A DNA stretch of 64,000 nucleotides. Origin: Enchytraeus crypticus (lineage: Eukaryota; Annelida; Clitellata; Enchytraeida; Enchytraeidae). Location: positions 1,801,001 to 1,865,000 of the forward strand of contig CAJHZI010000447.1 of assembly GCA_905160935.1 (NCBI GenBank), written 5' to 3'. Made by a program: the position numbers and the translations under genes. Positions 1 to 12,340 of this stretch are shown piece after piece (position 1 is the stretch's first letter; every line of letters begins with the position of its first letter). The notes beneath the pieces were generated by a model. That model did no database searches, was not told the DNA's origin, and was given only the letters and a program-made list of their open reading frames with translations.

Positions 1-1165
1 TTCTGGGCCCACATCAAACAATCTTCTACTTGAGTTGCTCGTTCATCTCTTTTCATTTCGTTCCGCACAACATTAACTGAACAAACTCTCATTTTGCACG
101 CGAGCTTATACAAACTAAATCCAATTTATAAGTCTCGGCGCTTTACCACGCTCACCCGGTCCCGCAGCCAGAACCGCTCTATCAATAAACAGTCCTTGCC
201 GGTTCCCTGCGGTCCATTTATTCGAGTCCATGTTTTCTTGCCGTTCCCGCACTCTTGGCTGGATCCAGGGTTAATATAAGCAGTGACTGTGTAGGTACGT
301 ATAACTTTATAGAGGTGTTATCAACGTGTCATTATAATGCGCGATGTTGTGAAAATATCGACCAGCGGTTTCAAGAATGATCACTAGAATCGTATCCGAT
401 TAGAAAGTAGGCTAATAGTCAGAGGATATTACAGATCTTCATTGAGTCTTCATCTTATCTCTCCATCGCTCTCTGCCTCTCTCTCTCTCTCTCTGATTTT
501 TTATAAATGAGAACATAATGAATACAATCCTGCTTAAATCTATTTAAACAAAGGAATAATTTCACAGACCAACAAGTTGCCCAAGAACAAAGGTCACCAT
601 CCCGTCTATTTAAACCTTAAGGTAACCTTCAGCGTGGCCAAATATTAGCTATTGAGATGGTTTTTAATCGTCATTATATGTGGATGTTTAGTCACCTCTT
701 AGATTATAAGGGTGGTTTATGCTGCAGTGGTCCAGACAGAGATTTAAAAAATTATATTAGTAATGAAATTCACAAGGAGTCTGACCCAGACGCAATGTGA
801 TTCATTACCAAATTACTATTAATAATTATTTATTAATAGTATTTATTAATAGTAATTTTTTACTATTTTAATTCTTACTTTTGTTATCATTTCTTGAAAT
901 GATAATAACGTCATCATTTTCTGTGTCATGTTGGAAATATAGTTATTAAAAAATTGTCACTTTAATAGAGGAATACAAATACCTGTGATTGCTTGTGACA
1001 TTGCTGTTGCTACAAGACGTCTCAGCTAAACCTGTTGTTGATCTAGACAGGTATTGATCAGGATTTGAACGACGAAGCTCCGCATCATTAGCTATGCATT
1101 TACCCAATGGTATACCAAACACCCATCCGGTGCTCTTACGGTCCGTTCCTGCAGAATGAAATAAC
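1..1165. other. gene-free AT-rich stretch
   Basis: No coding region is supported. There is a short CT tract near 478-494. An imperfect inverted repeat built from TATTAATA runs at about 802-857. The short open frames here have no recognisable domain and no splice context. Confidence 0.6.
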
Positions 1166-1453
1166 AAATATATGCAGGATAACAAATAAACTCAGGGTAA
1201 AAAATACATGCAGGATAACAAATATATGCAGGAAAAAAATACACGCAGGATAAAAAATACATGCAGGATAGCAAATACATGCAGGAAAAAAATACACGCA
1301 GGATAAAAAATATATACAGGATAACAAATACAAGTAAGATAACTAATACATAACATATAGGAAAGCAAATGCATGCAGGATAACAAGTACACACAAGATA
1401 ACAAATACATGTAGGATAACAAATACACATAGGATAAAAAATACATGTAGGAT
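1166..1453. repeat. 18-bp minisatellite array
   Basis: About 16 imperfect copies of an 18-bp unit close to ATGCAGGATAACAAATAC, some one base shorter. Because 18 is a multiple of three, the minus strand stays open over several hundred bases and translates to a cysteine/isoleucine/leucine-rich six-residue repeat. I read those frames as a consequence of the array and not as genes. Confidence 0.9.
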
Positions 1454-1603
1454 TATGGACAACGCCTTCTACATCTAAATTCAAGAATACCGACAATATT
1501 AAAATAAATCAAACATGTTCATAAAATATTTATGTTTAATAATATGTTTAAACATATACAGATATAGTGTATTTAAATATGGTAGACTTAACTATATTTT
1601 GAA

Positions 1604-1800
1604 ATCATCATCATCTTCCCTTGAATCCCAGTTTAACTAGAGTCGGGATACGAATAGACTGCCTCAAATCTTCTCTGTCCTACATCATGTCATCAGTCAA
1701 TACCCTATTTGAGACTTTTCCATTCGTTTAAATTTTTGTAGCATTTTCTGGAGCCTAGGCGCTCATCAACCTAATGCCATTTCTGACGTTGGACTTAAGT
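1604..1800 (-). repeat. dispersed repeat family B, partial copy
   Basis: Related copies lie at 14574-14830, 27082-27270 and, on the opposite strand, 55040-55290. The copy starts with ATC triplets, then TTCCCTTGAATCCCAGTT, and later contains the conserved block around CTAGGCGCTCA and TTTCTGACGTTGGA. The head with the SINE-like core is missing here, so this is a truncated copy. Confidence 0.8.
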
Positions 1801-4504
1801 ATATTTTGAAATAACGACAGATACATAATGCGTACAGTAACGCTGAAACGGAAGTAGATAAATTCATGGTTCCATTAATGTTCGAATAAGATCACGAAGT
1901 TCGTACGGTACGACACTGACGCAATCATCTGCGAGAAACCGACCCTAAATTGCTTGTTCTGTAACGACTGAATGCAGAAAACAATGAGAACTAAACTCAA
2001 CACTCGTGTGAAAATCGAGCAAATGTAAATGTGATAACTCAGTGCGGAAAAATATTGTTGTACCCAGTGCGACCCCGTAGATAAGAAAACTCCTATAGAG
2101 AGCACGTGAACAGCTGCAGAGGTGACCTGGTGGGCAAAAGCACGCTTTCAAAAAAGGTTCAGGCTTAAAACATAAAAACAACAATAATTAACATTAATTA
2201 CAAATAGATTAGATTTCTTCGGGGCGTCCAAACTAACTTGTTAACGACGGCGCAAGTTGCATCGTTGGCAAAAGAGGGCCCAGTGGAAAAAGGTACGGAG
2301 TTTTATCAAAAGAGGCGAAAGTGGAAAAATGTCGCTTCATGAATTAAACAAGGGGGTAGAATGCGTCCATGTGACGTTACTCTAGGGGGAAGGACGCCCC
2401 TGTACTTCTTCATGAAAACACTGCCGGTAGTCTATTTCTTCGAATATATCCATATTTTGATTATTCACGTGGCAACAAACTTTTTCAAATATCATATCTC
2501 TTAGTTTTCCCATTTGTTGTTGTTTTCCTCAGTAGTATGCACGATTTATCACTCATGTATTACAAATATGTTAAATATTGTCACAATAATTTGATTGGGG
2601 GAATAAAAAAGCTTAGCTGCAGGAGCTACGGGTGCCAATATACGCTTAATTCCTTAAATATGACGCAATAGCTTTTTAAAAAGGCACTGCTTGATCTGCT
2701 GATACTAATTATTCTTTTAAATGTTCTTATTCTTCCATTTCAAAAAATTATCATATTCTCTTTTACATTCTTCGATTCTAAAATAACCTTTTGAATGTGC
2801 TGAATTGTGCATATTTTATGCAGCAACACCAGATCCTAAACGGGAAGGCAAATCTCCTCTGATGATTCTCATCAAAGAGATGAGTTACATTCAGAGTCAG
2901 TACATTGAATTTAAAGTAGTAGATATTTAATTTACTAGTTCTCCTTGAGTACAGTATTTTCAACAGGAACTGGTGGCACAAGAATGCATGGATATTATAT
3001 GACCTGATGACAGGCCTACAGTAGGCTGTGCCAGTGTTGTGCCAGTGGTACCTCTTTGCTCTCAGTTCATAGTGAGGCCGGTTAGGTTATGCTGCGCCTC
3101 ACAGCGTAAATGATTCAAGGTTTTGGGGATAGTTATAAAACATATCCTAAGATAAGTTCTATGCGTGCTTTGAAAAAGCTTGTTGCTGTATCTCGTGCGA
3201 TAATGGATTGTATGTATTCAGTTCGGCCTCCGGCCAGTAAGCATAAGCTAAGGAGAGCAAAGGAAATCACTAAAGAAAATATTTTTAGTTGAAGGCTATT
3301 TTAAGATAAAACTTACTTTATTATTAAATAAGTCACAATGCCTAATTGTGCTGGGATCAACAAAAGGGTCCGTGGTGTGCGCTTGATTGAGCAAGAAAAC
3401 TGACTGGGCATAGGAACATGATTCTTGGATTTGTTATTAGAAAAGAAGAAGAAAATGAGCATAAAAACATAATTAGCAAGTGATTTCAGATTCTTATAGC
3501 AATGCATTACTGAAACTTACTTGTTTAGGCCTACATGCTTAAAAAATTATAATTAAACAAAGTTAAGATATTACGTTGTCTGGTCAAAATTTCATCAATC
3601 TGAACATATGTTACATCATATGCTACAGAAGGACAAAAAGGAATAATTACACCGCTGAAATACTGTCTAAAAGGATTATAATTATACAATGAATTATATG
3701 ATTCCATAATAAAGATTTGAGCTGCCGTTTCTACACGAAGCAACTCAAAAACACACCTTTTTTCACACTGAAAATAACAGAATCTGTGTGTCTACTTTAA
3801 AAAAACTGCCACTATAACTGTTGATCCATGCAGAAAACAAAAAGCATGATATACAGCAACAGTTAACCTTAGAACACTTAAAAAGCGAGAGCCGTGTCGG
3901 TCGTTAACTGTTAGCGAGATAACAACACTTGTCTTATTAAACGATTTATTGAAACTCTAAACACGAAAAGCCGGATATGACCTTCATGAAGCGAAACAAC
4001 GAATTTTAACAACCAGAGGGAAAGCGACTGTGAATCAGGTCAACTAGTATAGTTAAATAACTTTAATTCATAATTTCTTATTGATTATATAGATCATCAA
4101 GCTATAGCATTAATCATCAAAGTCTTGTTTTCTGCTAATGGCCGGTCCAAAAAGCAAATATTCACACAGACTATTTTCAAACTCATTCAATAGCTTGTTG
4201 ATCATAGAACTTGTTGACTCAAACAAGCAAGCTAAGTTCAACGGAAGCAGGCCCATGGCATAACCCCTCGATTCTATTACAACTCACTGCTTTCACGTCT
4301 GCGCGCGAATTCTAAACATCTAACTTTCTAACCTCGGTCTTCCATAATTTTTTTATTCTATTATTCCTTTTATAATTGTGTCTATTTTTCAGGAAAGCAG
4401 CTGCCTCAGAACATCTCCAATTCTGCTCCACAGCTTACTTAGGAAAATTTTTCGTATGCCGAAATCATTCAACTATCGTCGTTATTTCTGAGCAGAGTCC
4501 TTGA
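1801..4504. other. gene-free stretch
   Basis: No gene is supported. A 9-bp inverted pair GGGGCGTCC / GGACGCCCC at 2221-2229 and 2390-2398 brackets about 180 bp and could be a small non-autonomous transposon, but no target duplication is clear. A short frame at 3110-3292 has no recognisable domain. The octamer TAGGCCTA occurs at 3526. Confidence 0.5.
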
Positions 4505-4632
4505 ATTGTTGAGAAGTTGTTCGACAGCGAATCAGTAGGTTCATGGTTCAAATCCAGTTCTCTCCCTGTCACTGACATGCTATCAAGCAAAAACTGACGC
4601 TAAACTTGGCCTTAGCTTTAACTTTAGCTTCC
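4505..4632 (+). repeat. tRNA-derived SINE, family A
   Basis: It contains a B-box-like GGTTCAAATCC, followed by the family core (CCTGTCACTGACATGC, then AAACTGACGCTAAAC) and a GGCCTTAGCTTTA tail. The same order recurs at more than ten places in the window. This copy has lost the A-box region. Confidence 0.8.
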
Positions 4633-6127
4633 CTACTGCATGAGTTGCCTATTTAAACGAGGTCAAATCCTCATAAGTGCTTATTTCTTAATTGGTAATG
4701 TCGTTGTTAGTCCATCTATTCCCTTTTATAATTCCTCGTAGTCAAATTTATAATTCTTCAAATATCTTGATAACCTTTCGTAAAGGGTTTCTTAGCAAAG
4801 AGGAACGTGATAAACGTTTAAGTTTCTAGTGCCTCTGACGTTGAGGTGGTACGGATTAGCGATTATGAGCTCATTCTTGTTACCTCGGGCTTCTTTTTAC
4901 TTGTAATTTTAAAATTTCTTTAGCATAAAATCATTTTCTACATCATATTCTACATCATCTTCTACATTATCTACTATAGTACGGCTTAAATAATACAATT
5001 AACGCCATTCAATTGTTCTAATCTTGGATCGTTTAATGTGACTTTTCTTTACTGTTACTATTAGTATGACTGTTACTATTTGAATAAAAATAGTTCTTAT
5101 GTTTTACTATAGTTGCTACCAATTATCCTATGGAATGATGAATAGGAAAAGAGTGAAAGCTTGAGCTTCTACTCAGAATCTGAACAATTTTTATCTTTGT
5201 TGCGTCACTTGGAAAATCAACGCAGACTCAGTCACACAAATGAAGCAAAACTTCCAAAAATAAGGAAAACAGAAGAACATATATTGAAAAACGCAATAAA
5301 CATAAATATCAGAAAAAATTAACCACACAGGTAACATTTGACAACACCGCACACCAGTACTTGATACGCAGGACATTTTTCCCTCACAACTGTTTGAAAA
5401 TTAGATTCATTATATCTCTGTAATTACTTTTTAAATGTAAAACATTGGTATTGAAAGGAATTGTCAATCTGGCATTTGCCTAAGTCGCCTATAGAAAATT
5501 TGTACAATTTAAAGCAAACAAATTCAGACACCTTCAGAGACGATAAGATAAGATTGAGCATGGACTGGAAATCTCTGATTTCATGGAATATAATTTATAG
5601 AGATAACTTCCCATTCAATTTCAATCAAACAGCAAAACTCTGCCCAGAACTACTCGATATACCCGTTGAACTACAGTTTCCAGTCAACTTTCTACTGCGT
5701 GGGGTCGCAGGCCTAACATATTAATTTTACAAAGCGCAATAAATCCCTATTCTATAAACGTGTACGTGACAGTTCGCCAGTAAATTAGGCATGGGCGTCA
5801 GTAAAAGCAGGATAGTAATGTGTAGTGGCACTAAGGACTTCGCTGTATTGTAACCGGTACAAATCAATAAATCAGCTGCCGCACTTGAGGAAGAAGATAA
5901 TATTAACATAGATTCAGCAACGACCACAATAAATGCCTAAAAGATTTTGGTGAAGAACCTGAGCAGTAATGATCAAGAAATGGCTAGAATGAATTTAAAA
6001 TGCGAATTTTTAATATAAACTTAAATATCTAATAATTATTCGTTGAAAAGAAATTAATTTTCCCGATATGCAGATGAATCAATTCCCAAATGAATGAAAT
6101 AATTAATTAATCACTCAATAAAAATTA
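4633..6127. other. gene-free stretch
   Basis: AT-rich sequence with no supported gene. The frame at 5461-5724 (87 codons) has no recognisable domain, no clear splice signals and no coding-like composition. Confidence 0.5.
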
Positions 6128-6410
6128 ATAATACAGTAAATAATTAAGTAAATAATTCAGTAAAGTAAACACACATTATAGTGAAATGATCAACTGTGTT
6201 GATATCTATCACTTTTTAATACCACATGTTTTAACCGTTAAGCAATTTATTCCATTTTCCGTGTAACCAGTTCAGTAAATGTCCGAGATATTACTCTCAG
6301 ATCAGCGCGGCCGGGATTCGAACCCTCTAGCGTTCACTTCACCTCAGGATCTGTCATTTAAAATTTCATGACGTTACCCCTACGCTATTAAGCCATTACA
6401 GTAATACTAG
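6128..6410 (-). repeat. tRNA-derived SINE, family E, near full length
   Basis: Read on the minus strand it has TGGCTTAATAGCGTAGGGG, then a strong B-box GGGTTCGAATCCCGGC, then CTGATCTGAGAGTAATATC and a tail with GTGATAGATATCAACA and ATAATGTGTGTTTACTT. The same body occurs at 44073-44335 and, more diverged, at 35175-35385. The A-to-B spacing of about 75 bp is longer than in a tRNA, so this is not a tRNA gene. Confidence 0.85.
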
Positions 6411-8289
6411 GTAATAAATAATTCAGTAATTCACTCAATTCTTAAATTAATTCATCAAGCAATCGATCAAGCCTTTAATCAATATATACAACTAGACTAG
6501 TAATTCTAGCAAAAATAATGTGCACAATGAGGATGAGATTTTACCGAGACATTAAACGACTATATATTGAATCAAGAGAACAAGTAAATAAAATTAATAA
6601 ATGAATCGGTCATTCAAGTAATTAATCAGTCACAAAATATGTAATTTGACAGAGATTTCGGAGTATAAATCAATAAATAAATCGAGTTGATTTATTAATC
6701 AATCTGCTACTCAATCATCGTAACCCATCAACAAAGGGACAAAGCTATGGATATATGAGCTGTAGCTAGGGTGATGAGAAGATTGAGCAGAAAGCTAAAT
6801 GTATAAAGGAATAGATGGAAAGATGGGGAATAGATGGAAAGATGGGGAATTGTTGCTAGCACTCATTCTAGCTTCATCACATGACAATTAGCTAGTACAT
6901 GTAGAAAATTAACATTAACTAGAAGCTAATTTCAATCAGCAACCAAACTTTCACATTTTATCCATTTCCATGTCTATCCACATAGTCACCCTGCTCTGCA
7001 TGATTTAGAATCTCATAGACTTAATAGATTTATAACTGCACAAGCTGAATAGAAGATGATCCGGATTGGTTTCAAGTCATACATATCCGATAAATATGAT
7101 TGATTGGTCGTGTCAAAGAATGATTAAGGACTGGGTCAGGGCAGGAACATATGCAAGTTGTTCAAAAGTGGATCGGTAGGTGCAGGATTCAGCTATCGCC
7201 CGTCACTGACATGATCTCAAGGCAAGAAACTGATACTAGAGCGAGGTTCGTGAAGTGATGCGACAGTGCGACTTTATTTTGAGAAATTAAGATGAAATGC
7301 TTTGTAAGGTGATAGCTTAAAGTTGATAGTCGGTTCTTCAAAAAGTTTTTACTTTTATTTTTTGAATGCAAAGCCTGATCATAAATTGTTAGAGGAATAA
7401 GTCGGAGGCAGTACTTAACATCGAAGTACTTGAGATCGGTGATAGCTCTCATTTAATGTCTGACGTCAAGCGCTTCAGCATCCCTGGGCAGGTGGCTAAA
7501 TAGCTCAGCTATCATCAAACCAATATCATTCTGCTTCGGAAAAATTTGTCTAATAGCAACCATTATTTAAACGTATGCTTTTTATATTTTTGAATTTTTA
7601 TCCAGCATCTAATATAGGACGTTAATATAACGTGTAGAATAATAGAGCATTAATAACAAGAGTGAAGTAAAGAAGTTAATTTCTAGAATACTAGATATTC
7701 ACCATAGCAAATTGTACATTATAAACTAATTTTTATTAAATATTTACTTTTGTAAATGACTACTACAAACCCCTACAGGCCATTTTTTCCGTGTAAACAC
7801 TGCAATCACTTACCCAGATGATGGAATTAGTGGCACAGCTACCGTGTGTTTTATGTTTAATCTGCTCACCATCATTTTATGTTTAATATGTTTTAACAGT
7901 AGATACTAATCTACTAAGTCTACTTAAAACGCTTCTACTAAAGACAAATAAGAGACAAATAAGAGACTTGATTTGTAGGATAAATCAGTTTCTGATTTAC
8001 TTACTCATAGGACTAAATTAGTAAAATAATAAGTCCAAATTATAAAAAAATACTTTTCATTGATCTTTGAAATTTTATTCTCTAAATCACTTTTCAAAAC
8101 AGTGTAAAATGCTCGCAAAGTTACGGACAAACCGAAAGTTCTGCAGACACGGTGAGCTCCTATAGTGTTCTATGGATATAGTGTTCTCTCTCAGTACACG
8201 TCCTGATTTATTTGAAAGTCCACGGCATATTCTATCCCCTCTTCATATGCTCTTAGTATGATAATATACTTATTCGTATATTGCTACAA
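6411..8289. other. gene-free stretch with a degraded SINE
   Basis: AT-rich DNA without a supported gene. A 21-bp tandem duplication built on GAATAGATGGAAAGATGGG lies at about 6810-6850. A decayed family A SINE is at about 7160-7250 (GTGGATCGGTAGGTGC, then CCCGTCACTGACATGA). Confidence 0.5.
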
Positions 8290-8900
8290 AAAATTTATTA
8301 AGTCATCAAACACCCCAAACCTCGTCCTTCCCAAAACATTCTTTCCTTCCATTCTTCCTTCAATCATCTCCTGCAGCTAACCATCTCAGAACAAAACCAA
8401 TCATTTTTATCAATTGCCAATTTGAGCCAACCCTATTTAGCCCTTCTTTGTTAGTAAATTTGCAAGCCCATTTGATCTTCTTCATAACCAAATTTTGAGT
8501 GCTTCCGGTTTTCGAATATTTTCATTTCCCATGTTTCACAGCCTCACAGTAGCTTGGTTCGCACCAAATTCTTGACAATTTTTATCTTTATGGTTTTCCA
8601 AGCTTACTGTGAGTGTAGCTATTTCCTCTTACTGAAGACCTTTTTTGTTTGCGCAATGCTACAATTTATTTATTTTTTACATCTCCCATATTCAGTTATC
8701 GTGAGTCCTAAATATTTAAAGCTCTCACCTGTTCTAACTTCGCAATTTTCATTCCATACTTTAATGTAAAAACGTTCAGGCCATCCACAATTTTTTGTAA
8801 ACCCGCTTCGCTTTAATAGCAATCATACCTTGGTCGTTGGTAATTTTTATAGCCCTCATTAGTTCACCTCTTCTGATCGATTGTAGGCCTGATTGATTCA
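8290..8900 (-). pseudogene. decayed LINE reverse-transcriptase fragment
   Basis: Read on the minus strand, the degraded translation keeps the order IAQTKKVFSKRK, then KIKIVKNLVRT, then GCETWEM. This matches the tail region of endonuclease/reverse-transcriptase LINEs (known pattern: IAxAKKAF ... YGCETW ... EALEMW ... WxGHV). Stop codons and frame changes are frequent, so it is dead. Copies of the same region lie at 54118-54900 and 58080-58450. I infer a 5'-truncated LINE insertion. Confidence 0.65.
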
Positions 8901-9417
8901 CAGAAACAGAAGAAACAAGGAGAAACATTCTATTTCCAGTAGAAACATTCTATTGTTTATTTGTAGAGTATAGATAATGGTTCATTTGTAATTCATTTTG
9001 CATTCCTACTGCATTTATAGTGAAGTATAGCTCAAATAAGCCGATGCTAAACATAATTACTTGCCTTATTTCGCCACCCAGCTCTGACCTAAGTGATGGT
9101 TGTTATACATGAAGATTGATTGAGATCCAGCACAGCAATGATGCAAAACATAAATTTTGTTAAACGTGATGCATCTCTCAGTGGTGATGGGATAGGATTG
9201 GCTTTCACGGGAGTTCAATGCATTCCAGAAATATTAATCGAATCAACAGATAAATATAAGATGTTCAGACTTTCGTAAAATAATCAAAACTTTACAAACA
9301 TTCCTGAGAGAAATCATAAAAAGTTTCGACGTTTTATCTTCTATTCAGAGGAAGCTTACGCAATCCTTTAACTTAATTGAGGACATCTTTTAACTTTAAG
9401 TGCACACGAGAACTGCA
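8901..9417. other. gene-free stretch
   Basis: Nothing beyond AT-rich sequence and a short direct repeat GTAGAAACATTCTATT near 8922-8955. Confidence 0.5.
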
Positions 9418-9545
9418 ATAGAACATAACAACAACGATTAGAGTGCTTCTGTCATCCATGACAACATCGTCCACCATTCAGCCAAATCCACTCCGGCGAG
9501 CAAAAAGAAGGTCCAAAACGGTACAAATTCTAAAATCCAGAAAAC
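9418..9545 (-). repeat. dispersed repeat family D
   Basis: The reverse complement matches 29980-30125 and 47055-47215 through the blocks TTTTGGACCTTC, GCTCGCCGG and GATGTTGTCATTGATG, ending at TAGAGTG and a GTT-type tail. It has no coding potential and looks like a SINE or a small non-autonomous element. A fourth copy is at 21855-21990. Confidence 0.75.
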
Positions 9546-9837
9546 CGGTCCAATATGCAGAGAGTTTAAGACAAATGAGGTTTACGAATATAATATTTAA
9601 TTATATTTAGAACGTTTTGCGAATAATCCATGATAAGAATATTCTTTCTAAAACCTATTCAGAAACTGCAGATCACAACGAGAAGTCTATGAATTACTTA
9701 GCTTATAAGAAGGCTAGCTAAAATAGAAATAGTAGTGGAGAATTATAAGATAAGATAAGATATCTCTTTTAATAAGATAAACTAATGCAGTTAATACATG
9801 TAGATAGTTTACACAATAGAGCTTGATATTAGAATGT

Positions 9838-10197
9838 GAACAGAGGTTTATACCTTGAACCTGCCATTCGATAAAACACTAGAGCGGGTCTTAATGTGCT
9901 TCGTACTTTGGGCAAACTTTTAAGAAAGATTGTATTTATACAGGCGTTAATTATGGTTAATTACCTGAAAGCCAAGCAAAGGAAATCACTTCGAAAGTCA
10001 AAATTTGTTCACAAGCTATATACTACATAAGGTATAGCCTTTTGTGAATGGTTTTATTTGTTGATCTATTATTATTATATTCGTTTATTACATGAAATCT
10101 GACACACCGCAGAAAACGTACACACACACATCTATCGAGTGTGAAAACAGACTCTAAGTAAAATTATGTACCCTGGACCTGCCACTGTGCAGAACAC

Positions 10198-10227
<30 letters not shown>
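9838..10227 (+). repeat. family C / LINE-tail repeats and GA tract
   Basis: Two copies of the tail block ending ACCTGCC...CACTAGAG lie here (9858-9885 and 10168-10202). The second runs into a GA microsatellite at 10199-10227. Between them, at 10084-10130, is the 3' end of the LINE also found at 15275-15661 (TTACATGAAATCTGAC, then CCGCAGAAAA). The block ACTACATAAGGTATAGCC is shared with the repeat at 25740. Confidence 0.7.
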
Positions 10228-10230
<3 letters not shown>

Positions 10231-11558
10231 GAATGGGAACAACCGTCAATACGTTTCCTATAAGAAGATGACCGTGATTCCGTCATTTTTCTCACAAAAT
10301 TTAATTGAACTAACTAGAAGCAAGATCTTCGGTTAATAGGTTGTAGGACAAGATATTACCGACAGAAAGACCGGGATATCTGACCGAAAGTTGAGATTAA
10401 ACTAGATAATCCGCTTGAAGCTGCCTAGAATCTTACAATGTAGCGAAAAAGTTATTTTAACTAAACGCAAACTATGTTCAGTTTATAAATTGTTTAACTA
10501 ACAAAGGCCCAGCTATAACTGATAACATCTTCATCATCAAAACTTCCAAATTCTTCCCTGAATTCGAACCATCTTATTCTAATTAAGTCGACTAGGCTAA
10601 TCACAGATATGACATTGGCTCGTCATCAGTAGCGATACAAACAGAATTTTCTTGTCGTAACTAAAGAGCAGCAAAAGTTACTGTTGCGCTCTCTCGTGCG
10701 GGCGTCTGTTAAACACATCGAAAGATTTACGTTCACATTTATTGTCAGCACAGGCGCGTAGTGTAAACAGTTTACGCTGAGGTTCTACACGGGAGGTTCC
10801 TGACTCATTCACTCCTCTAACATTAACTCGTGGGTTAACTGGTTCAAAGACGTCAGCGTCTTCTTTTGTTTGAATGTAGGCAAGATTAATCTAAGCAAAA
10901 TATCTTACATTCCGATCTCTCCAAAGCTTTGCGTACGTAGCTTGGTCTAATAAAACTGTTAAAGTTATATGATGAAAGAATATACAGTGCTTGGCAGTTT
11001 ATACCAAATTTATATTACGTCTTGAGTGTGCGTACGTCGTGAGTTGCTTTTAACAATTGCTAGCTTAAATTGTATTTGTAGGTTTACATTCTTAGGATTG
11101 CATGTATTTTAGACACGCATTACATGTGTACTTGCTTGTATGAGTGTTGTCCTGTTCCCTATAGTGTTAGTAGCCTATATGATTCTGCATATATATCGTA
11201 TATATGTATATTATCTAGATTAACCATATCCGCTTTCAAATTAAGGTAAATAACCAGTACGTTCACCAATACAAGCAAGTTATCTACATTTGGTTGTTTT
11301 ACTACGTGAGTTAAATCAGATCTGATCAGATCAATTTCGATTATCTAAAGATCTACAGCTCAACAAAAGAGACAAGGGGTTGCAGTAACAACAGAACTTT
11401 AGTGTATTGCAGTAAAATCTTCATAGAGATAATATACAAATTGAAGAATCAAAACAACCAGCGATGTATGAGATGGTCATGACCTACTAAACAAATGCTA
11501 CAAGGTTTTAGGACGACAAAGCCTATAAAATGTGGTAAATCTATGAATCTCAATATAC
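10228..11558. other. gene-free stretch
   Basis: No supported gene. The part around 10680-10830 is somewhat richer in CpG (GTGCGGGCGTCTG, CAGGCGCGTAGTG), but I can assign no promoter or exon. Confidence 0.45.
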
Positions 11559-11639
11559 ATGCATATTTATAACCCACTGACGTTAGAAACAGATACTACA
11601 CTTTCATATTTCAACAGTGGACACATGTTTAATGACAGT

Positions 11640-12083
11640 AAAGAGAATAATAATAACAATAATAATAATAATAATAATAATTCCTTGGGCACGTGTATCA
11701 GCTGGGATGTCACTGTGACGGACACATTCTCAGCAAGCAATCTCAGCCTTTCATGCGCTGCTGCTGGCTCAGCTGCTGAAGCCGCTGCCAATAGAAAGAC
11801 ACTTAAATATGCCGCAGTCTCTAGCAGCTACATCTTCCTGCCAATTGCTTTTGAGACATTGGGCCCCATCAACTCTGCCGCGTCTGATTTCTTAAACGAA
11901 TTAGGCAGAAGAACCAGTGCCATTACAGGCGACCAACGTGAAAAATCCTTTCTATGGCAGTGCCAATCTATCGCACTCAAGCGTTTTAATGCTGTATGCA
12001 TTCGTGGCACATTGGCGAATGCGGCCTCCCAGAGCGTAGAGGAACTATTTTTAATATTTTTCATCTTTCTTTTAATTAAATAA
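11640..12083 (+). pseudogene. retroelement C-terminal domain (WD...ET type)
   Basis: An open frame of 174 codons begins at 11559; only the part after the AAT microsatellite (11648-11682) is recognisable. It carries ISWDVTVTDTF, an alanine-rich helix, TLKYAAV, FLPIAFETLG, FLNELGRR, TGDQRE and SIALKRFNAVCIRGT in that order. I know this series as a domain found repeatedly in invertebrate genomes next to reverse transcriptases of retroelements, possibly nuclease-like; its exact function is uncertain to me. The stop at 12081 is followed by A-rich and TAA-repeat sequence, as expected for a retroelement 3' end. The 5' half is absent, so this is a truncated insertion, although this frame is still open. 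Confidence 0.6.
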
Positions 12084-12184
12084 AGTCTTTTTTTATCTTA
12101 TATTTTAGCCCAGGGCCTTATACAGCCTAGAGCAATTAAAAATAAAAATTAAGCAAAATAATAATAGTAATAATAAGTGCGGCG

Positions 12185-12340
12185 ATTCAGCACGTATTTC
12201 TTGAATCGTTTTTATCAAAACCCAGGTTCTTTACACCGGGGTAATAATAATAATAATAATAATAATAAAGGTTTAACGTCCGTTTCCTCATACAAGGAAG
12301 ATGTCAGGGACGTCTATTGGGATTAAAACAATCGCTTAAG
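12185..12340 (-). repeat. SINE core with TAA-repeat tail
   Basis: AAT triplets at 12242-12268 lead directly into GGTTTAACGTCCGTTTCC and GATGTCAGGGACGTC. On the minus strand this reads as the SINE core followed by a TTA-repeat tail. The plus-strand copy at 20815-20890 has the same core and the same kind of tail. Confidence 0.75.

Noticed and set aside
2221-2398. Small transposon with 9-bp inverted ends GGGGCGTCC
   Set aside because: No target duplication and no second copy in the window; the inverted match is too short to support a call.
3110-3292. 60-codon frame with basic C-terminus
   Set aside because: No recognisable family and no coding context; it could be chance or an old repeat.
6300-6400. 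tRNA gene on the minus strand around GGGTTCGAATCCCGGC
   Set aside because: The spacing between the A and B boxes is too long and the same body recurs at two other loci, so it is a SINE.
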